A stretch of 64,000 nt of DNA from Pedobacter sp. KBW06. Lineage in GTDB: Bacteria; Bacteroidota; Bacteroidia; Sphingobacteriales; Sphingobacteriaceae. Location of the stretch: NCBI RefSeq assembly GCF_003852525.1, contig NZ_QAJL01000002.1, positions 1 through 64,000 of the forward strand, written 5' to 3'. Made by a program: the position numbers and the translations under genes. The notes under the pieces were generated by a model. It was not told the DNA's origin. It saw only the letters and a list, made by a program, of their open reading frames with translations, and did no database searches. Shown here in pieces: positions 33,423 to 43,461 of the stretch (positions are counted from its first letter, which is position 1; each line of letters opens with the position of its first letter).

Positions 33423-35963
33423 ATGGAAGCTAAATTTTCTCCACAAGTAAAAGACGTGATATCTTTTAGCAGGGAAGAAGCCCTGAGATTAGGTCACGAT
33501 TATATAGGCGCAGAACATCTTTTGTTGGGCCTAATTCGCGAAGGCGACGGTATGGCCATCAAGATCTTAAAATCACTGGGTGTTGATACTTCAAAACTTC
33601 GTCGTTCGATAGAAGACTCTGTTAGAGGTACGTCCAGTGTTACGGTTAACCTGGGGAATATCCCCTTGACCAAACAAGCCGAAAAGGTTTTAAAGATCAC
33701 GTATCTGGAGGCCAAGATCTTCAAAAGCGATTTGATAGGAACAGAACACCTGTTGCTGTCGATCCTGCGCGATGATGATAACATTGCTTCTCAAATCTTA
33801 CTGCAATACAGCATCAATTACGAGATTTTCAAACAGGAAGTTGAAGTGAATAAAAACGGTTTCAGAGATGAGACTCAAAATAGCGCATCAACTGGTGGTG
33901 ACGATGATTATCGTGAGGAGGAAAGCTTCAGCAGCCCTAAAAAAGTATCGGACATCAAATCAAAAACTCCGGTTTTAGATAATTTTGGAAGAGACTTAAC
34001 GAAAGCAGCAGAGGAAAACCGCTTAGATCCTATTGTAGGTCGTGAGAAAGAAATTGAGCGTGTGTCTCAGATCTTATCACGTCGTAAAAAGAACAATCCA
34101 ATTCTGATTGGTGAGCCGGGTGTAGGTAAATCTGCTATTGCAGAAGGACTGGCATTACGTATTGTTCAGCGCAAGGTTTCCAGGGTATTGTTCAACAAAC
34201 GTGTGGTGACCTTAGACCTTGCCTCATTGGTGGCAGGTACCAAATACCGCGGTCAGTTTGAAGAACGTATGAAAGCGGTGATGAATGAGCTGGAAAAATC
34301 TACAGATGTGATCTTATTTATTGATGAGATTCATACGATTGTAGGTGCCGGTGGTGCTTCAGGTTCACTGGACGCCTCGAATATGTTCAAACCTGCTTTG
34401 GCAAGGGGAGAAATTCAATGTATCGGTGCCACTACTTTAGATGAGTACCGTCAGTACATTGAGAAAGATGGTGCATTAGACCGTCGTTTCCAAAAGGTAA
34501 TGATCGAGCCTGCTACACCGGATGAAACCATTGAGATCTTAAACCGTATCAAAGAAAAATACGAAGATCACCATGGGGTAACCTATACCGACGAAGCAAT
34601 CAATGCCTGTGTGGCTTTGACTTCAAGGTACATTACCGACAGGTTCTTACCGGATAAAGCGATTGATGCTTTAGATGAAGCTGGTTCAAGGGTGCATTTA
34701 ACAAACATCCATGTTCCTGAGAACATCATTGAGATTGAAAACAAGATTGAAGAGATCAAGCTTGAAAAGAATAAAGTGGTAAAAAGCCAGAAATACGAAG
34801 AGGCTGCGAAACTGAGAGATACTGAAAAGAATCTTTTAGAGGAGCTGGATCGTGCGAAGGCAGCATGGGAAGCAGAAACTAAAACCAAACGTTATACCGT
34901 ATCGGAAGATAACGTGGCAGAAGTAGTTTCCATGATGACCGGAATTCCATTGCAACGTGTTGGACAAACCGATAGTGCTAAACTATTGAACATGTACGAA
35001 ACAGTAGCAACGAAAATTATCGGACAGGATGATGCCATTAAGAAGCTGACAAAAGCAATTCAACGTACCAGAGCCGGATTAAAAGATCCTAAGAAACCAA
35101 TTGGTTCATTTATCTTCTTAGGCCCTACAGGTGTTGGTAAAACAGAGTTGGCAAAAGAACTCGCCCGCTTCATGTTCGACAGTGATGATTCATTGATCCA
35201 GATCGATATGAGTGAGTACATGGAGAAATTTGCGGTTTCCCGTTTAGTGGGTGCGCCTCCGGGATACGTAGGTTATGAAGAAGGCGGACAGTTGACAGAA
35301 AAAGTTCGTCGCAAGCCTTATGCAGTGATTCTTTTGGATGAGATTGAAAAAGCTCACCCTGATGTATTCAACATCCTGTTACAGGTTTTGGATGAAGGAC
35401 AGCTTACAGATAGCTTAGGCCGTAAAGTAGATTTTAGAAATACCATCATCATCATGACTTCGAACATTGGCGCACGTCAGTTGAAAGATTTCGGACAAGG
35501 CGTTGGTTTCTCTACTACAGCTAAGACAAATCAAGTGGATACACATTCAAGAGGTGTGATTGAAAATGCGCTAAAACGTGCTTTCGCTCCTGAATTCCTG
35601 AACCGTGTAGATGATGTAGTGGTCTTCAATACTTTGGGTAAAGAAGAAATCTTCAAAATCATTGACATTGAGTTGAAATCTTTATTCGGTCGTGTACATA
35701 ACTTAGGTTATGAAGTGAAACTGACCGAAAGAGCTAAGGACTTCATCGCAGATAAAGGTTTCGACATCAACTTTGGTGCAAGGCCACTTAAACGTGCCAT
35801 CCAGAAATACCTGGAAGATCCAATTGCAGAAGAAATCCTGAAAGGCGAGATCAATGATGGCGATACACTGGAAATTGATTACGACAAAGAGAGCGATCAA
35901 ATTGTGGTAGAAAACAAAAGCCCGGGCAAGAAAAAGAAAAAAGAAGAAGGAAGTGTAGAATAA
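33423..35963 (+). CDS. clpC: ATP-dependent Clp protease ATP-binding subunit ClpC
   Basis: The 846-residue class I AAA+ unfoldase has a double Clp N domain (about 1-145), a first AAA domain with Walker A GEPGVGKS (about 238) and Walker [12 protein letters not shown], a UVR-type middle segment ([19 protein letters not shown], about 458), and a second AAA domain with GPTGVGKTE (about 567), [16 protein letters not shown] and the ClpB D2-small domain. It feeds substrates to ClpP, which is not in the window. The Lys/Glu-rich tail is a normal end. It has its own terminator. Confidence 0.96.
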   Translation: MEAKFSPQVKDVISFSREEALRLGHDYIGAEHLLLGLIREGDGMAIKILKSLGVDTSKLRRSIEDSVRGTSSVTVNLGNIPLTKQAEKVLKITYLEAKIFKSDLIGTEHLLLSILRDDDNIASQILLQYSINYEIFKQEVEVNKNGFRDETQNSASTGGDDDYREEESFSSPKKVSDIKSKTPVLDNFGRDLTKAAEENRLDPIVGREKEIERVSQILSRRKKNNPILIGEPGVGKSAIAEGLALRIVQRKVSRVLFNKRVVTLDLASLVAGTKYRGQFEERMKAVMNELEKSTDVILFIDEIHTIVGAGGASGSLDASNMFKPALARGEIQCIGATTLDEYRQYIEKDGALDRRFQKVMIEPATPDETIEILNRIKEKYEDHHGVTYTDEAINACVALTSRYITDRFLPDKAIDALDEAGSRVHLTNIHVPENIIEIENKIEEIKLEKNKVVKSQKYEEAAKLRDTEKNLLEELDRAKAAWEAETKTKRYTVSEDNVAEVVSMMTGIPLQRVGQTDSAKLLNMYETVATKIIGQDDAIKKLTKAIQRTRAGLKDPKKPIGSFIFLGPTGVGKTELAKELARFMFDSDDSLIQIDMSEYMEKFAVSRLVGAPPGYVGYEEGGQLTEKVRRKPYAVILLDEIEKAHPDVFNILLQVLDEGQLTDSLGRKVDFRNTIIIMTSNIGARQLKDFGQGVGFSTTAKTNQVDTHSRGVIENALKRAFAPEFLNRVDDVVVFNTLGKEEIFKIIDIELKSLFGRVHNLGYEVKLTERAKDFIADKGFDINFGARPLKRAIQKYLEDPIAEEILKGEINDGDTLEIDYDKESDQIVVENKSPGKKKKKEEGSVE

Positions 35964-35985
35964 CTATTCCGGAATAATCATAAAA

Positions 35986-36016
35986 AATCCCCTTTCAGCT
36001 AAACTGGAAGGGGATT
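35986..36016. terminator. Strong bidirectional terminator after clpC
   Basis: A 13-bp stem (AATCCCCTTTCAG with CTGGAAGGGGATT, one wobble) around the loop CTAAA, with A-run on the left and T-run on the right. It serves both clpC and the convergent gene ending at 36034. Confidence 0.9.
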
Positions 36017-36033
36017 TTTTAATTGGATTGCAT

Positions 36034-37128
36034 TTACTTTAAGGCTCCTTTTCCTAAGCTGATGCTGATCAGTTTGTAGCCTTCTTCCGTCCTCAAAAAA
36101 GAAAAATGATCCTGAAATGAGTCCTTCCCTTTCCCATAAGAAATGACAATATTTTTTAGGGGATAGATCCATTCCTTTGCTGCCCCACAGTTATCAAAAA
36201 AGCGCTGGTATTCCTCTGATTCATAGATAAATTTGTTCAGCCCATCGTCAAAGATCTGGTATTTACAATCCGGACGGTTCAGCTGCAGCAGTTTCGTTTT
36301 TATGAGCTCGAAATTCCTGGTCATGAAACTGTGTTTATCTTCCGCCTTCCATCCATCCTGCTCTTCCCAATAGGTCAGCTCTTTATAACTAGCCTCCATT
36401 AAACTTTCTTTCGTAAAATGGTTAAGTAATGATTTTTTTAACCAGGTATCGAATTCTTTTCCAAAATCTATGAAGGAATAGTATTTACCCTGGCTGGTCT
36501 TAAAATTCTGTCGGACCGGATCTTCGTTCGGCTTATCGGAAACCAACAGGGAGAAGAAATTTAAATTACGCTCCGATTTGAAATCATCAATAAGCAACCG
36601 GTTATGGGTATCAATTAACAATTGCTTTCCGCCAACCCAACTGAAATGATAATCCCCGGAATCTTTTCCCCATTCCTCTTTTTTTGCCCCCTGTAATGCG
36701 ATAACCATTCCATTTCTAACGCTGGTTATCGCGCTATAAATTGCAGGAATAGCGATGTCACCGTTGCGGTCAAACATGCCTTCTTTGTCCGTTTTCTTGT
36801 CCCTGAAGCGGATAAATCCCTCACTTTCACAATCTACGCCATTGTCAAATATATGCAGGCTGTCTCTGCCTACTATTCTTCCGGATTTGGTCAGGTAATA
36901 ACTGGGCCACTTTTCATTTATTCTTTCCGTTACCCCAATAATGTCATCAAACTTACTGGCACTGATAAATCCGGTAAATTTGGGTTCAATCTTTACGTTA
37001 TTCTTGCTGTCTTTAAAACCGATTAATGTGGTATCCTTATTATAAAACGCAATCCAGGGTTTGTTATCTTGTCCGAATGAACTGAAGCCGATCACCGTGA
37101 ACAGGCTGGCGAAAATAAAATGTTTCAT
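36034..37128 (-). CDS. Secreted WG-repeat-like protein
   Basis: The 364-residue protein has a signal peptide (about 19 residues, ending SSFGQ) and an N-terminal half that resembles WG (tryptophan-glycine-type beta) repeats: GFKDSKNNVKIEPKFTGF and EGMFDRNGDIAIPAIYSAI. The C-terminal half (about 190-364) matches no family I know and ends with a strand-rich segment. WG-like proteins are common exported accessory proteins of Bacteroidota without a known activity. It stands alone. Confidence 0.78.
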   Translation of the reverse strand: MKHFIFASLFTVIGFSSFGQDNKPWIAFYNKDTTLIGFKDSKNNVKIEPKFTGFISASKFDDIIGVTERINEKWPSYYLTKSGRIVGRDSLHIFDNGVDCESEGFIRFRDKKTDKEGMFDRNGDIAIPAIYSAITSVRNGMVIALQGAKKEEWGKDSGDYHFSWVGGKQLLIDTHNRLLIDDFKSERNLNFFSLLVSDKPNEDPVRQNFKTSQGKYYSFIDFGKEFDTWLKKSLLNHFTKESLMEASYKELTYWEEQDGWKAEDKHSFMTRNFELIKTKLLQLNRPDCKYQIFDDGLNKFIYESEEYQRFFDNCGAAKEWIYPLKNIVISYGKGKDSFQDHFSFLRTEEGYKLISISLGKGALK

Positions 37129-37377
37129 AGGCGGTTAAATCTTAGTTATATATAACGCAGGACAATCTAAAAAACTATCTTTCTGTAAAAATAATTAATA
37201 AAAACATCAATTGGGTTTCGGCTCATGTACTGACAGCGTACATCAGGCTGGAAATTAATCAGGAGATCAGTTGCAAATTACAAAAAAGAGAAGTAAAACG
37301 CCTCAATTTTTAATTTCAACTATATGATGTATAATTGCAGCTAAATATTCATTAACGCTAAAGCACCTCTCCTTTCC

Positions 37378-38349
37378 ATGAAACCGTACAGAAAAATTTC
37401 ATTGTTCGCTATCATTTCCTCTACGATAATCATTATTTGCAACCTGTTTTTCATTTCCTTTGGCAATGATCTGGAAGCACTTTCAGCGTTAGGAATGCTC
37501 CCTACAATCATGGGCATATTAAGTGGGACGCTATCAGCTTTCAATCTCAATTTTTTTAGCTATAGCCTTGATTTCACCTATTACCAATGGATCAATCTGG
37601 CATTTGATCTGTTATTTTTCTGTGGAGGATTACTTTACCTGAATAAAGGGAAAAGAATGCGCATCCTCAGGTTCACATTTTCTGTGATCCTGCTTTCTAA
37701 AGCCTTAACTTTTCTTAGTTCTTTCTTTTATTTGCCAGTCGACGCCGCAAATGAAAATTTAGTCAAAGACCTATTGTTTTTCGGATATTACAGTCTGGTA
37801 AACCTGGCCTGGATTTATTTTTCATTCCGCGTACTTAAATACCTGAATGGAACCAGAGAATTAGCAGTGGTACCCACTGAATATAGTACTGGTATTTCGA
37901 ACTCATATGTCGAATCACCTAATGGCACACGTCTTTTTCATCTGGTGATAGACAGCGTCATGATCATCCTCATATTCAGTGTACCGATGATCACATTATT
38001 TCGCAGCAACATTTTTGGGGAGTTCTTTAACAATATGGCAGCAGCCTTTGGACCTAATATTTTTGCCATCTTCTTTCTGTTTTTTGCTACCGCAGTATAT
38101 TATATCTTTTTTGAAGTTATTTTTCAAGCTTCTCCAGCTAAGTTTTTATCGGAAACAAGGGTACTGACCGTAGATGGCCGGCCAATCGACTTCACTAAAT
38201 CTTTCGCGAGAACTCTTTCAAGATGGATCCCATTTAACGCCCTTTCTTTTCTATTCAGCCGTAATGGCTGGCATGACCGGTTTTCAGAAACAACTGTTTT
38301 AAAGGAAAAAGAAAACTCCGAAGAAAAGGAAGAAATTACCCTTTCTTAG
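37378..38349 (+). CDS. RDD family membrane protein
   Basis: The 323-residue protein has about four N-terminal membrane helices (residues 8-165), then an RDD domain (about 186-310) with RLFHLVIDSVMIILIF, a second long helix pair and the ending RTLSRWIPFNALSFLF then NGWHDRFS. The conserved R, D and D residues of the family are present. RDD proteins are probably small-molecule or ion transporters. The N-terminal extension is not part of the family core. It diverges from the WG-like gene. Confidence 0.87.
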   Translation: MKPYRKISLFAIISSTIIIICNLFFISFGNDLEALSALGMLPTIMGILSGTLSAFNLNFFSYSLDFTYYQWINLAFDLLFFCGGLLYLNKGKRMRILRFTFSVILLSKALTFLSSFFYLPVDAANENLVKDLLFFGYYSLVNLAWIYFSFRVLKYLNGTRELAVVPTEYSTGISNSYVESPNGTRLFHLVIDSVMIILIFSVPMITLFRSNIFGEFFNNMAAAFGPNIFAIFFLFFATAVYYIFFEVIFQASPAKFLSETRVLTVDGRPIDFTKSFARTLSRWIPFNALSFLFSRNGWHDRFSETTVLKEKENSEEKEEITLS

Positions 38350-38441
38350 TTGCAGGAAATCGATCTCATCGAATTTAAAGCAGGTTAATACAGCAATATA
38401 TAGGGTTGAAATATCTACTCGATGGGTGTTTTATTTCTAAA

Positions 38442-39260
38442 TTAAGCCTTATTGAAAAAGTTACTGAAAAACATCAGCTGAAAGCCAACTGCATTTTTCC
38501 AGTAATCCCAGTTATGGGCCCCTGGTCTGATCGTAAAATCATGAGGGATATTGTGGTACAATAATTCCTCATGAAGCTTATTGTTCACGTTATAGAAGAA
38601 ATCATCCCTGCCACAGTCAATGATCAAAGCGAGTTTATTGGGAATGAGCAAATGCGTCATATTTACTACACTGTTCGCTTTCCAGCGTTCAGGTTGCTGT
38701 TCATAGCTGCCTAATCTTTTGGCAATGTCCCACTTCAGGGGGAAAGGCGTCATGTCAACTCCCCCACTCATGCTTCCCGCAGCGCCATAGACATCCTGGT
38801 GTTTAAAGGAAAGGTATAATGCCCCATGTCCGCCCATGCTCAGCCCGGTAATGGCCCTGCCTTTTCTGTCTTTAATCGTTTTATATTGCTGATCAATCTG
38901 GCTCACCAGTTCCGTGACGACATACGTTTCATACTTCCATTCCGGATCTACCGGACTGTCCATATACCAGCTGGAGACATTTCCATCCGGACAAACCAGG
39001 ATCAATTGAAAATCATCTGCATATTTTTTCAATACGGTAACGGTATTGATCCAGCCATCATAGCTATCTCCATAACCGTGTAGCAGATAGACCGTCGGAA
39101 GGCTTTTCAGCTGCTGATAGTTGTCGGGAACGACAACCACCGCCTTTATTTTCTTTTTCATTGCAGCACTATAGGTCTGTATGGTATCTATCTTTGCCGC
39201 GAGGGCATTTGAATGATTCAGCAGGAACAATAGTCCTGCAATAAAAAAGTATTTCTTCAT
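38442..39260 (-). CDS. Secreted alpha/beta-hydrolase esterase (EsteraseD/antigen 85 type)
   Basis: The 272-residue enzyme has a signal peptide (ending NALAA) and the esterase fold: YLLHGYGDSYDGW (about 60), the nucleophile elbow GLSMGGHGAL (about 145-154), the acid in DCGRDDFFY and the histidine in RPGAHNWDYW. This combination is typical of feruloyl- or acetyl-esterase-like and S-formylglutathione hydrolase-like proteins. The export suggests a polysaccharide ester as substrate. It lies 5 nt after the ROK gene, so both are in one operon. Confidence 0.9.
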   Translation of the reverse strand: MKKYFFIAGLLFLLNHSNALAAKIDTIQTYSAAMKKKIKAVVVVPDNYQQLKSLPTVYLLHGYGDSYDGWINTVTVLKKYADDFQLILVCPDGNVSSWYMDSPVDPEWKYETYVVTELVSQIDQQYKTIKDRKGRAITGLSMGGHGALYLSFKHQDVYGAAGSMSGGVDMTPFPLKWDIAKRLGSYEQQPERWKANSVVNMTHLLIPNKLALIIDCGRDDFFYNVNNKLHEELLYHNIPHDFTIRPGAHNWDYWKNAVGFQLMFFSNFFNKA

Positions 39261-39265
39261 CTATC

Positions 39266-40138
39266 TTATTTTTGAGCCCATGCGCTCGCTGCACCTACCA
39301 GAGCTGCATCTTCCCACATTTCGCTTTGTCTGATCGCTACGGATTTATCTGTGATCTTACGCGTCAGTGCATCAATAAAGTGTTCCCATGTTTTGGCAAT
39401 GTTGCCACCAATCACGACCACCTGTGGCTGCTCCTGAGCAATTAAATCGTTCAGAAAGATACTTAGATTGTCTGAAAATTCTTCAAAAATTTCATCTTTC
39501 ACAGATTGTGCTGCAGTTGCCAGCATTTCTTCTACGTTTTTAACCTCTGCACCGGTAATTTCCTGATACCTTTTCATAAACCATCGCGTTGAGATATACT
39601 CCTCGGCAATACTTTCTTTAAAAGGACGGAATGCCCAGTTCATATCTACAGTGATCCCACTTGCATTACTGGTAGAACCTAATCCTGTCCCCAGGGTTAC
39701 CCCTATTGCTCTTTCCTTATCTGCTGCTGCACCTGAGGCCAGCTCACCGCGAAGAAAGGCTTCCGCATCATTAATGAATACAATGTCTTCTTCAGGTATT
39801 TCCAGGCGCTGAGCCAGGATTTCCTTCACATTGATGTTGTATAAAGCATCGTATTTTTGCATCCCTTTCATCAAAGAGATTCCATGCTCATAATCAAATG
39901 GCCCTGGCATAGCGATCCCTATTTTGGAATTTTCACCATTGGTCCTGATGATCAGGGAAGAAAGTACTTTTAACCAGGATTCGATAATCACTTCTGCGGA
40001 GTCCATTGACGCGACCCTTTCACGTTTCATCGTGCTGTCGATTACTTTACATGTGGTTGCATCTACATGAGCAGCAGTGATGTGAGAGCCACCTATATCT
40101 ACTCCTATATAGGGAAGTTTAGAAGATGTTGAATTCAT
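39266..40138 (-). CDS. ROK family protein (sugar kinase-like)
   Basis: The 290-residue protein starts IGVDIGGSHITAAHVD (phosphate-binding motif), with the catalytic FINDAEAFLRGE and the GVTLGTGLGST motif of ROK kinases. The usual zinc-binding CxCGxxGC segment is absent, and the region after GSTSNASGI has no cysteine. It therefore is an atypical, zinc-free ROK member. It likely phosphorylates a hexose such as glucose, although a regulator role is not excluded (no HTH domain is present). First gene of a two-gene operon with a secreted esterase. Confidence 0.9.
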   Translation of the reverse strand: MNSTSSKLPYIGVDIGGSHITAAHVDATTCKVIDSTMKRERVASMDSAEVIIESWLKVLSSLIIRTNGENSKIGIAMPGPFDYEHGISLMKGMQKYDALYNINVKEILAQRLEIPEEDIVFINDAEAFLRGELASGAAADKERAIGVTLGTGLGSTSNASGITVDMNWAFRPFKESIAEEYISTRWFMKRYQEITGAEVKNVEEMLATAAQSVKDEIFEEFSDNLSIFLNDLIAQEQPQVVVIGGNIAKTWEHFIDALTRKITDKSVAIRQSEMWEDAALVGAASAWAQK

Positions 40139-40305
40139 TTTAGCCGTTATCTATATTTAAAATCTCAGCAAATTAATTAATAACTTTTGTATATTCTAAT
40201 AGTTGTTAAATAGTTTTAGCAATATTTTTAACAAGCTTATTTTAATTTTACTCCGGAACAAAACAAAGCTGTTTTTTTCAAAAGCCAAAAGCGCCTGGCT
40301 AATAT

Positions 40306-40337
40306 AAAAAAAGCGGGATCTTTTTAGGAATCCCGCT
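40306..40337 (-). terminator. Terminator of the giant adhesin operon
   Basis: AGCGGGAT and ATCCCGCT form an 8-bp stem around a 10-nt loop, followed on the minus strand by seven T. It lies 22 nt after the stop codon of the OmpA-family gene. Confidence 0.85.
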
Positions 40338-40358
40338 CTACGTTTTTTGTATTAAACA

Positions 40359-42428
40359 CTATTGTTTGATGACCTTAAATTCCGTCCTTCTGTTGAGCTG
40401 ATGTTCTGCATGACTACATTTCACACCGTTTCCGCATTTATTCAGCAGCATCGTTTCTCCATAACCTCTGGCCTTGATTCGTTCTTTCTCAATTCCACGA
40501 TCAATCAGGTATTGTACCGCAGAATTCGCCCTGCGTTGCGACAACCATTGGTTATACTGATCCGCTCCCCTACTGTCTGTATGTGATCCCAGCTCAATCC
40601 AGATGGATGGATTTTCTTTTAGAATGGCCAGCAACTTATTCAGCTCCCTGGCTGCATCCGGTCTGATATTCGCTTTATCAAAATCATAATAGATATTTCT
40701 CAGCACATAGGTTTTCCCTGGTTCAAACTTATCTTTATCCAGAAAAGCCTCCATGGTTAGGGTATCAGATTTAGTAATTCCTTTTGTACTTACCATTTTC
40801 AGCACCGAAGTATAGCCCAGTTTGCTGATTTCGACCTTATAATCCTGGTCTTTTGTTAAACCAAAAAAGAACTTTCCATTCTGCTCCGTTACCTTGCGGT
40901 TCAGAACCTGTCCATTTCCGTCTGTTAAGGTCACTAACACCGAGTCTAAGCTCGCTTTACTCTTCTGGTCATAAACTGTACCATCCAGGGCAAGAATCAT
41001 CACAGCAGGCGTCTGATCGTTGAAACTGTAAATATCGTCATCGCCGGCCCCACCTTCCCTGTTGGAAGAGAAATAACCCGTCTTGCCGTCTCTGCTGATG
41101 AAATAAAAATCATCACTCGTAGAATTCACCGGATATTTCAGGTTCTGTGATTTACTCCATTGTGTTTTTTCGCCACGACTGCTATAAATATCATATCCAC
41201 CCATTCCTATTTTTCCTTTAGAGGAATAATACAATTCTCCGTAAGGGCCTGTAGTTGGAAAAGCTTCTTCTTCTTTAGTGTTGATCTCCGGACCACAGTT
41301 TACCGGTTTCCCCCAGCTTCCATCTGCCTGCAATTGGCTATACCAAATGTCTGTTTTCCCTACTCCACCAGGCATGTCTGAAGCAAAGTATAAGACTTGT
41401 CCATTTTTTGAAAGCGCCGCATGTCCCAGAGAATATTCTTTTACATTGTTGTAGGCGAAAGGTTTCAATTCCCCCCATTTGCCATCTTTTTTCAAGGCAA
41501 TCATCAGTTCCAGTCTGCGGGTATACAAACGCTCCCTGATCTTGCCTTCTTTTTTATCCAATGGCAATTCGGAAGCAGAAGCCCTTGTCGCGATCGTCAC
41601 ATAAGCCACCTCTCCTGTCCCGTTCAGCTCCATTGGCCCGACATGGTATTCGGTTTTAGTTGGCGCATTTTGTTTGGTCACTACCGGAAGTTCTTCCTTC
41701 AATTGTGCATCCGGACTTGCCAGGTATAATTTCAGCCAGGGATTTCCTGTCCATTTATAAATGTCACTGCTTTTTTCATTCGCTTCGGTGTTCCGTTCTG
41801 AGGTAAATACAAAACCATCTTTCCCATAGTAATTCAATCCCCAGTCTGCGGATTTGGTATTTAGAGTCGCTACATTTTTGATCGCAATGTCTTTCGGCCG
41901 GCTGGTCCACAGAGCCGCACTATCGCAGGAATTGATCCTTAAGTTTACCTCCTCTTGGTTAACAGGCTCGCTTTCATTTGGCAGATCAGTATGTCTCGCC
42001 GAAGGTTTGATGCTCATTTCCTCCGGCTTAAGCAAGCTGCTGTAAGCACGATACTGCTCCTTTGCGAGGTCAAACTTTTTGTTTCGCTGCAAAGCTTCGG
42101 CATAATAGTAATGGCTCATCGGCTGTGCTTTCTTATTTTCTACTGCCTTTCCATACCACTTCTCTGCTTCCTCGTAAGCATTCATCATGCGGTAGCAATC
42201 GGCCAGTTTTTCTACCAGTTTCACATCGGGGTTCTTTCGTTCCGCAAGTGGAAGGTATAGCCTTGCCGCATTATAATATTCAAAGCGGTTAAAGAGCACA
42301 TCCGCCTGTTGCTTACGGCTCAGCTGCTCCTGTGCCATTACGGAATTGCTTAGGAATAATGCCATTGTACTGATCAGCAACATGCGCTGCATCAGTAAAG
42401 CTGGTCTTTTAAATGCTGTTCTGTTCAT
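40359..42428 (-). CDS. PorE/SprE-like OmpA family protein with TPR, beta-propeller and peptidoglycan-binding domains
   Basis: The 689-residue protein has a signal peptide (ending NSVMAQ), TPR-like repeats (about 30-150), a WD40/PD40-type propeller (about 200-480) with YFASDMPGGVGKTDIWYS and GYFSSNREGGAGDDDIYSF, a carboxypeptidase-regulatory-like sandwich (about 490-570) and a C-terminal OmpA domain with LGSHTDSRGADQYN and LSQRRANSAVQYL. That order is the one described for PorE, a type IX secretion-associated peptidoglycan-anchored lipoprotein. It follows the PorP/SprF gene after 15 nt and probably supports the giant adhesin. I see no lipobox. Confidence 0.9.
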   Translation of the reverse strand: MNRTAFKRPALLMQRMLLISTMALFLSNSVMAQEQLSRKQQADVLFNRFEYYNAARLYLPLAERKNPDVKLVEKLADCYRMMNAYEEAEKWYGKAVENKKAQPMSHYYYAEALQRNKKFDLAKEQYRAYSSLLKPEEMSIKPSARHTDLPNESEPVNQEEVNLRINSCDSAALWTSRPKDIAIKNVATLNTKSADWGLNYYGKDGFVFTSERNTEANEKSSDIYKWTGNPWLKLYLASPDAQLKEELPVVTKQNAPTKTEYHVGPMELNGTGEVAYVTIATRASASELPLDKKEGKIRERLYTRRLELMIALKKDGKWGELKPFAYNNVKEYSLGHAALSKNGQVLYFASDMPGGVGKTDIWYSQLQADGSWGKPVNCGPEINTKEEEAFPTTGPYGELYYSSKGKIGMGGYDIYSSRGEKTQWSKSQNLKYPVNSTSDDFYFISRDGKTGYFSSNREGGAGDDDIYSFNDQTPAVMILALDGTVYDQKSKASLDSVLVTLTDGNGQVLNRKVTEQNGKFFFGLTKDQDYKVEISKLGYTSVLKMVSTKGITKSDTLTMEAFLDKDKFEPGKTYVLRNIYYDFDKANIRPDAARELNKLLAILKENPSIWIELGSHTDSRGADQYNQWLSQRRANSAVQYLIDRGIEKERIKARGYGETMLLNKCGNGVKCSHAEHQLNRRTEFKVIKQ

Positions 42429-42443
42429 ATAATTCTGTTCAGC

Positions 42444-43439
42444 TTAAAAATAACGTGGACTCAATACTCTTGCTCTTTTTCCAGGGAAACTGATGCTCAG
42501 TGAAAGCTCATGCGAGCCGCTCTGATAGCTGGAAAGTTTACTCGTCGTATAATCAAAAGAATAACCCAGGCGAAAACGATTGCTCATCTGAAGCTCTATA
42601 ATCCCGGCAACGGCATCGCTCTGGCTCAAGCCTTTTTGCAGGTTTTTCTTATCCCATAAGGTTACCCCGGTACGGTATGAAGCGCCCAGCCAAACTACCT
42701 TACTGATCAGCAGATACGCGTTCAGGTCTAAATTGGTTGGTCCTTTGAAATCTTCTTTCAACATAAAGGTAGGCTTCAGGTCCAGGGATTCCGATAAAGG
42801 AATCATCACACCTCCTGTGAGATAAATGTGTCTGACCTGACGTAACACTTTGTAATCCCCTTCTGTCTGGATGTCATCTTTTCTCATGCCCGACAGCAGG
42901 TCCATCACCGATGCACCAATGTAAAACTTAGGGGTATAAAAATAAACACCAAAACGAACATCCGGTCTCAGCTTACTCTCATTTCCTATCGGAATTGCCC
43001 CATCTCCAGGATCAGTCGCAATAAACTTCGATCCATCCAGGTTGTACTGCGTAAGCCCGGCACCGATACCAAAACTCAAACGTTTGGTATCTTCTGCATC
43101 CAATTGCAGACGGTAGGCATAATTCGCGTAAAAGGCAGAGGTATTCTGAGGGCCCAGGCGATCGGTTGTGGCAATAAAACCTAAGCCCATCTTCTTCGCC
43201 TGAGGGTCGACTATCCCGTCAAAGGAAGCTGTTGCGGTACGGGGAGCCCCTTCAATTCCCACCCATTGAGAGCGGAAACTGAAGTTGGCCGTCCAATCTT
43301 CTTTATAACCGGCGTAGGCTGGATTAACGGCAAGACCATTAAAAACATACTGACTGAACTGGATCGTCTGCTGCGCGTATCCACTGCTCAAACTGAAGAT
43401 GAGCAGGGATAATAAACTATATTTCTTTAAATCTTTCAT
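42444..43439 (-). CDS. PorP/SprF family type IX secretion outer membrane protein
   Basis: The 331-residue protein has a signal peptide (ending GYAQQ) and the PorP/SprF pattern: IQFSQYVFNGLAVNPAYAGYKEDW near the start, SFRSQWVGIEGAPRTATASFDG, and a beta-barrel-rich remainder ending in LSISFPGKRA. SprF is needed to bring the giant adhesin SprB of Flavobacterium to the surface. Here the gene starts 22 nt after a giant protein with the matching C-terminal domain, so it is very likely the dedicated partner of that protein. Confidence 0.95.
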   Translation of the reverse strand: MKDLKKYSLLSLLIFSLSSGYAQQTIQFSQYVFNGLAVNPAYAGYKEDWTANFSFRSQWVGIEGAPRTATASFDGIVDPQAKKMGLGFIATTDRLGPQNTSAFYANYAYRLQLDAEDTKRLSFGIGAGLTQYNLDGSKFIATDPGDGAIPIGNESKLRPDVRFGVYFYTPKFYIGASVMDLLSGMRKDDIQTEGDYKVLRQVRHIYLTGGVMIPLSESLDLKPTFMLKEDFKGPTNLDLNAYLLISKVVWLGASYRTGVTLWDKKNLQKGLSQSDAVAGIIELQMSNRFRLGYSFDYTTSKLSSYQSGSHELSLSISFPGKRARVLSPRYF

Positions 43440-43461
43440 GTTTAGCGTGTCTTAATTTGTT

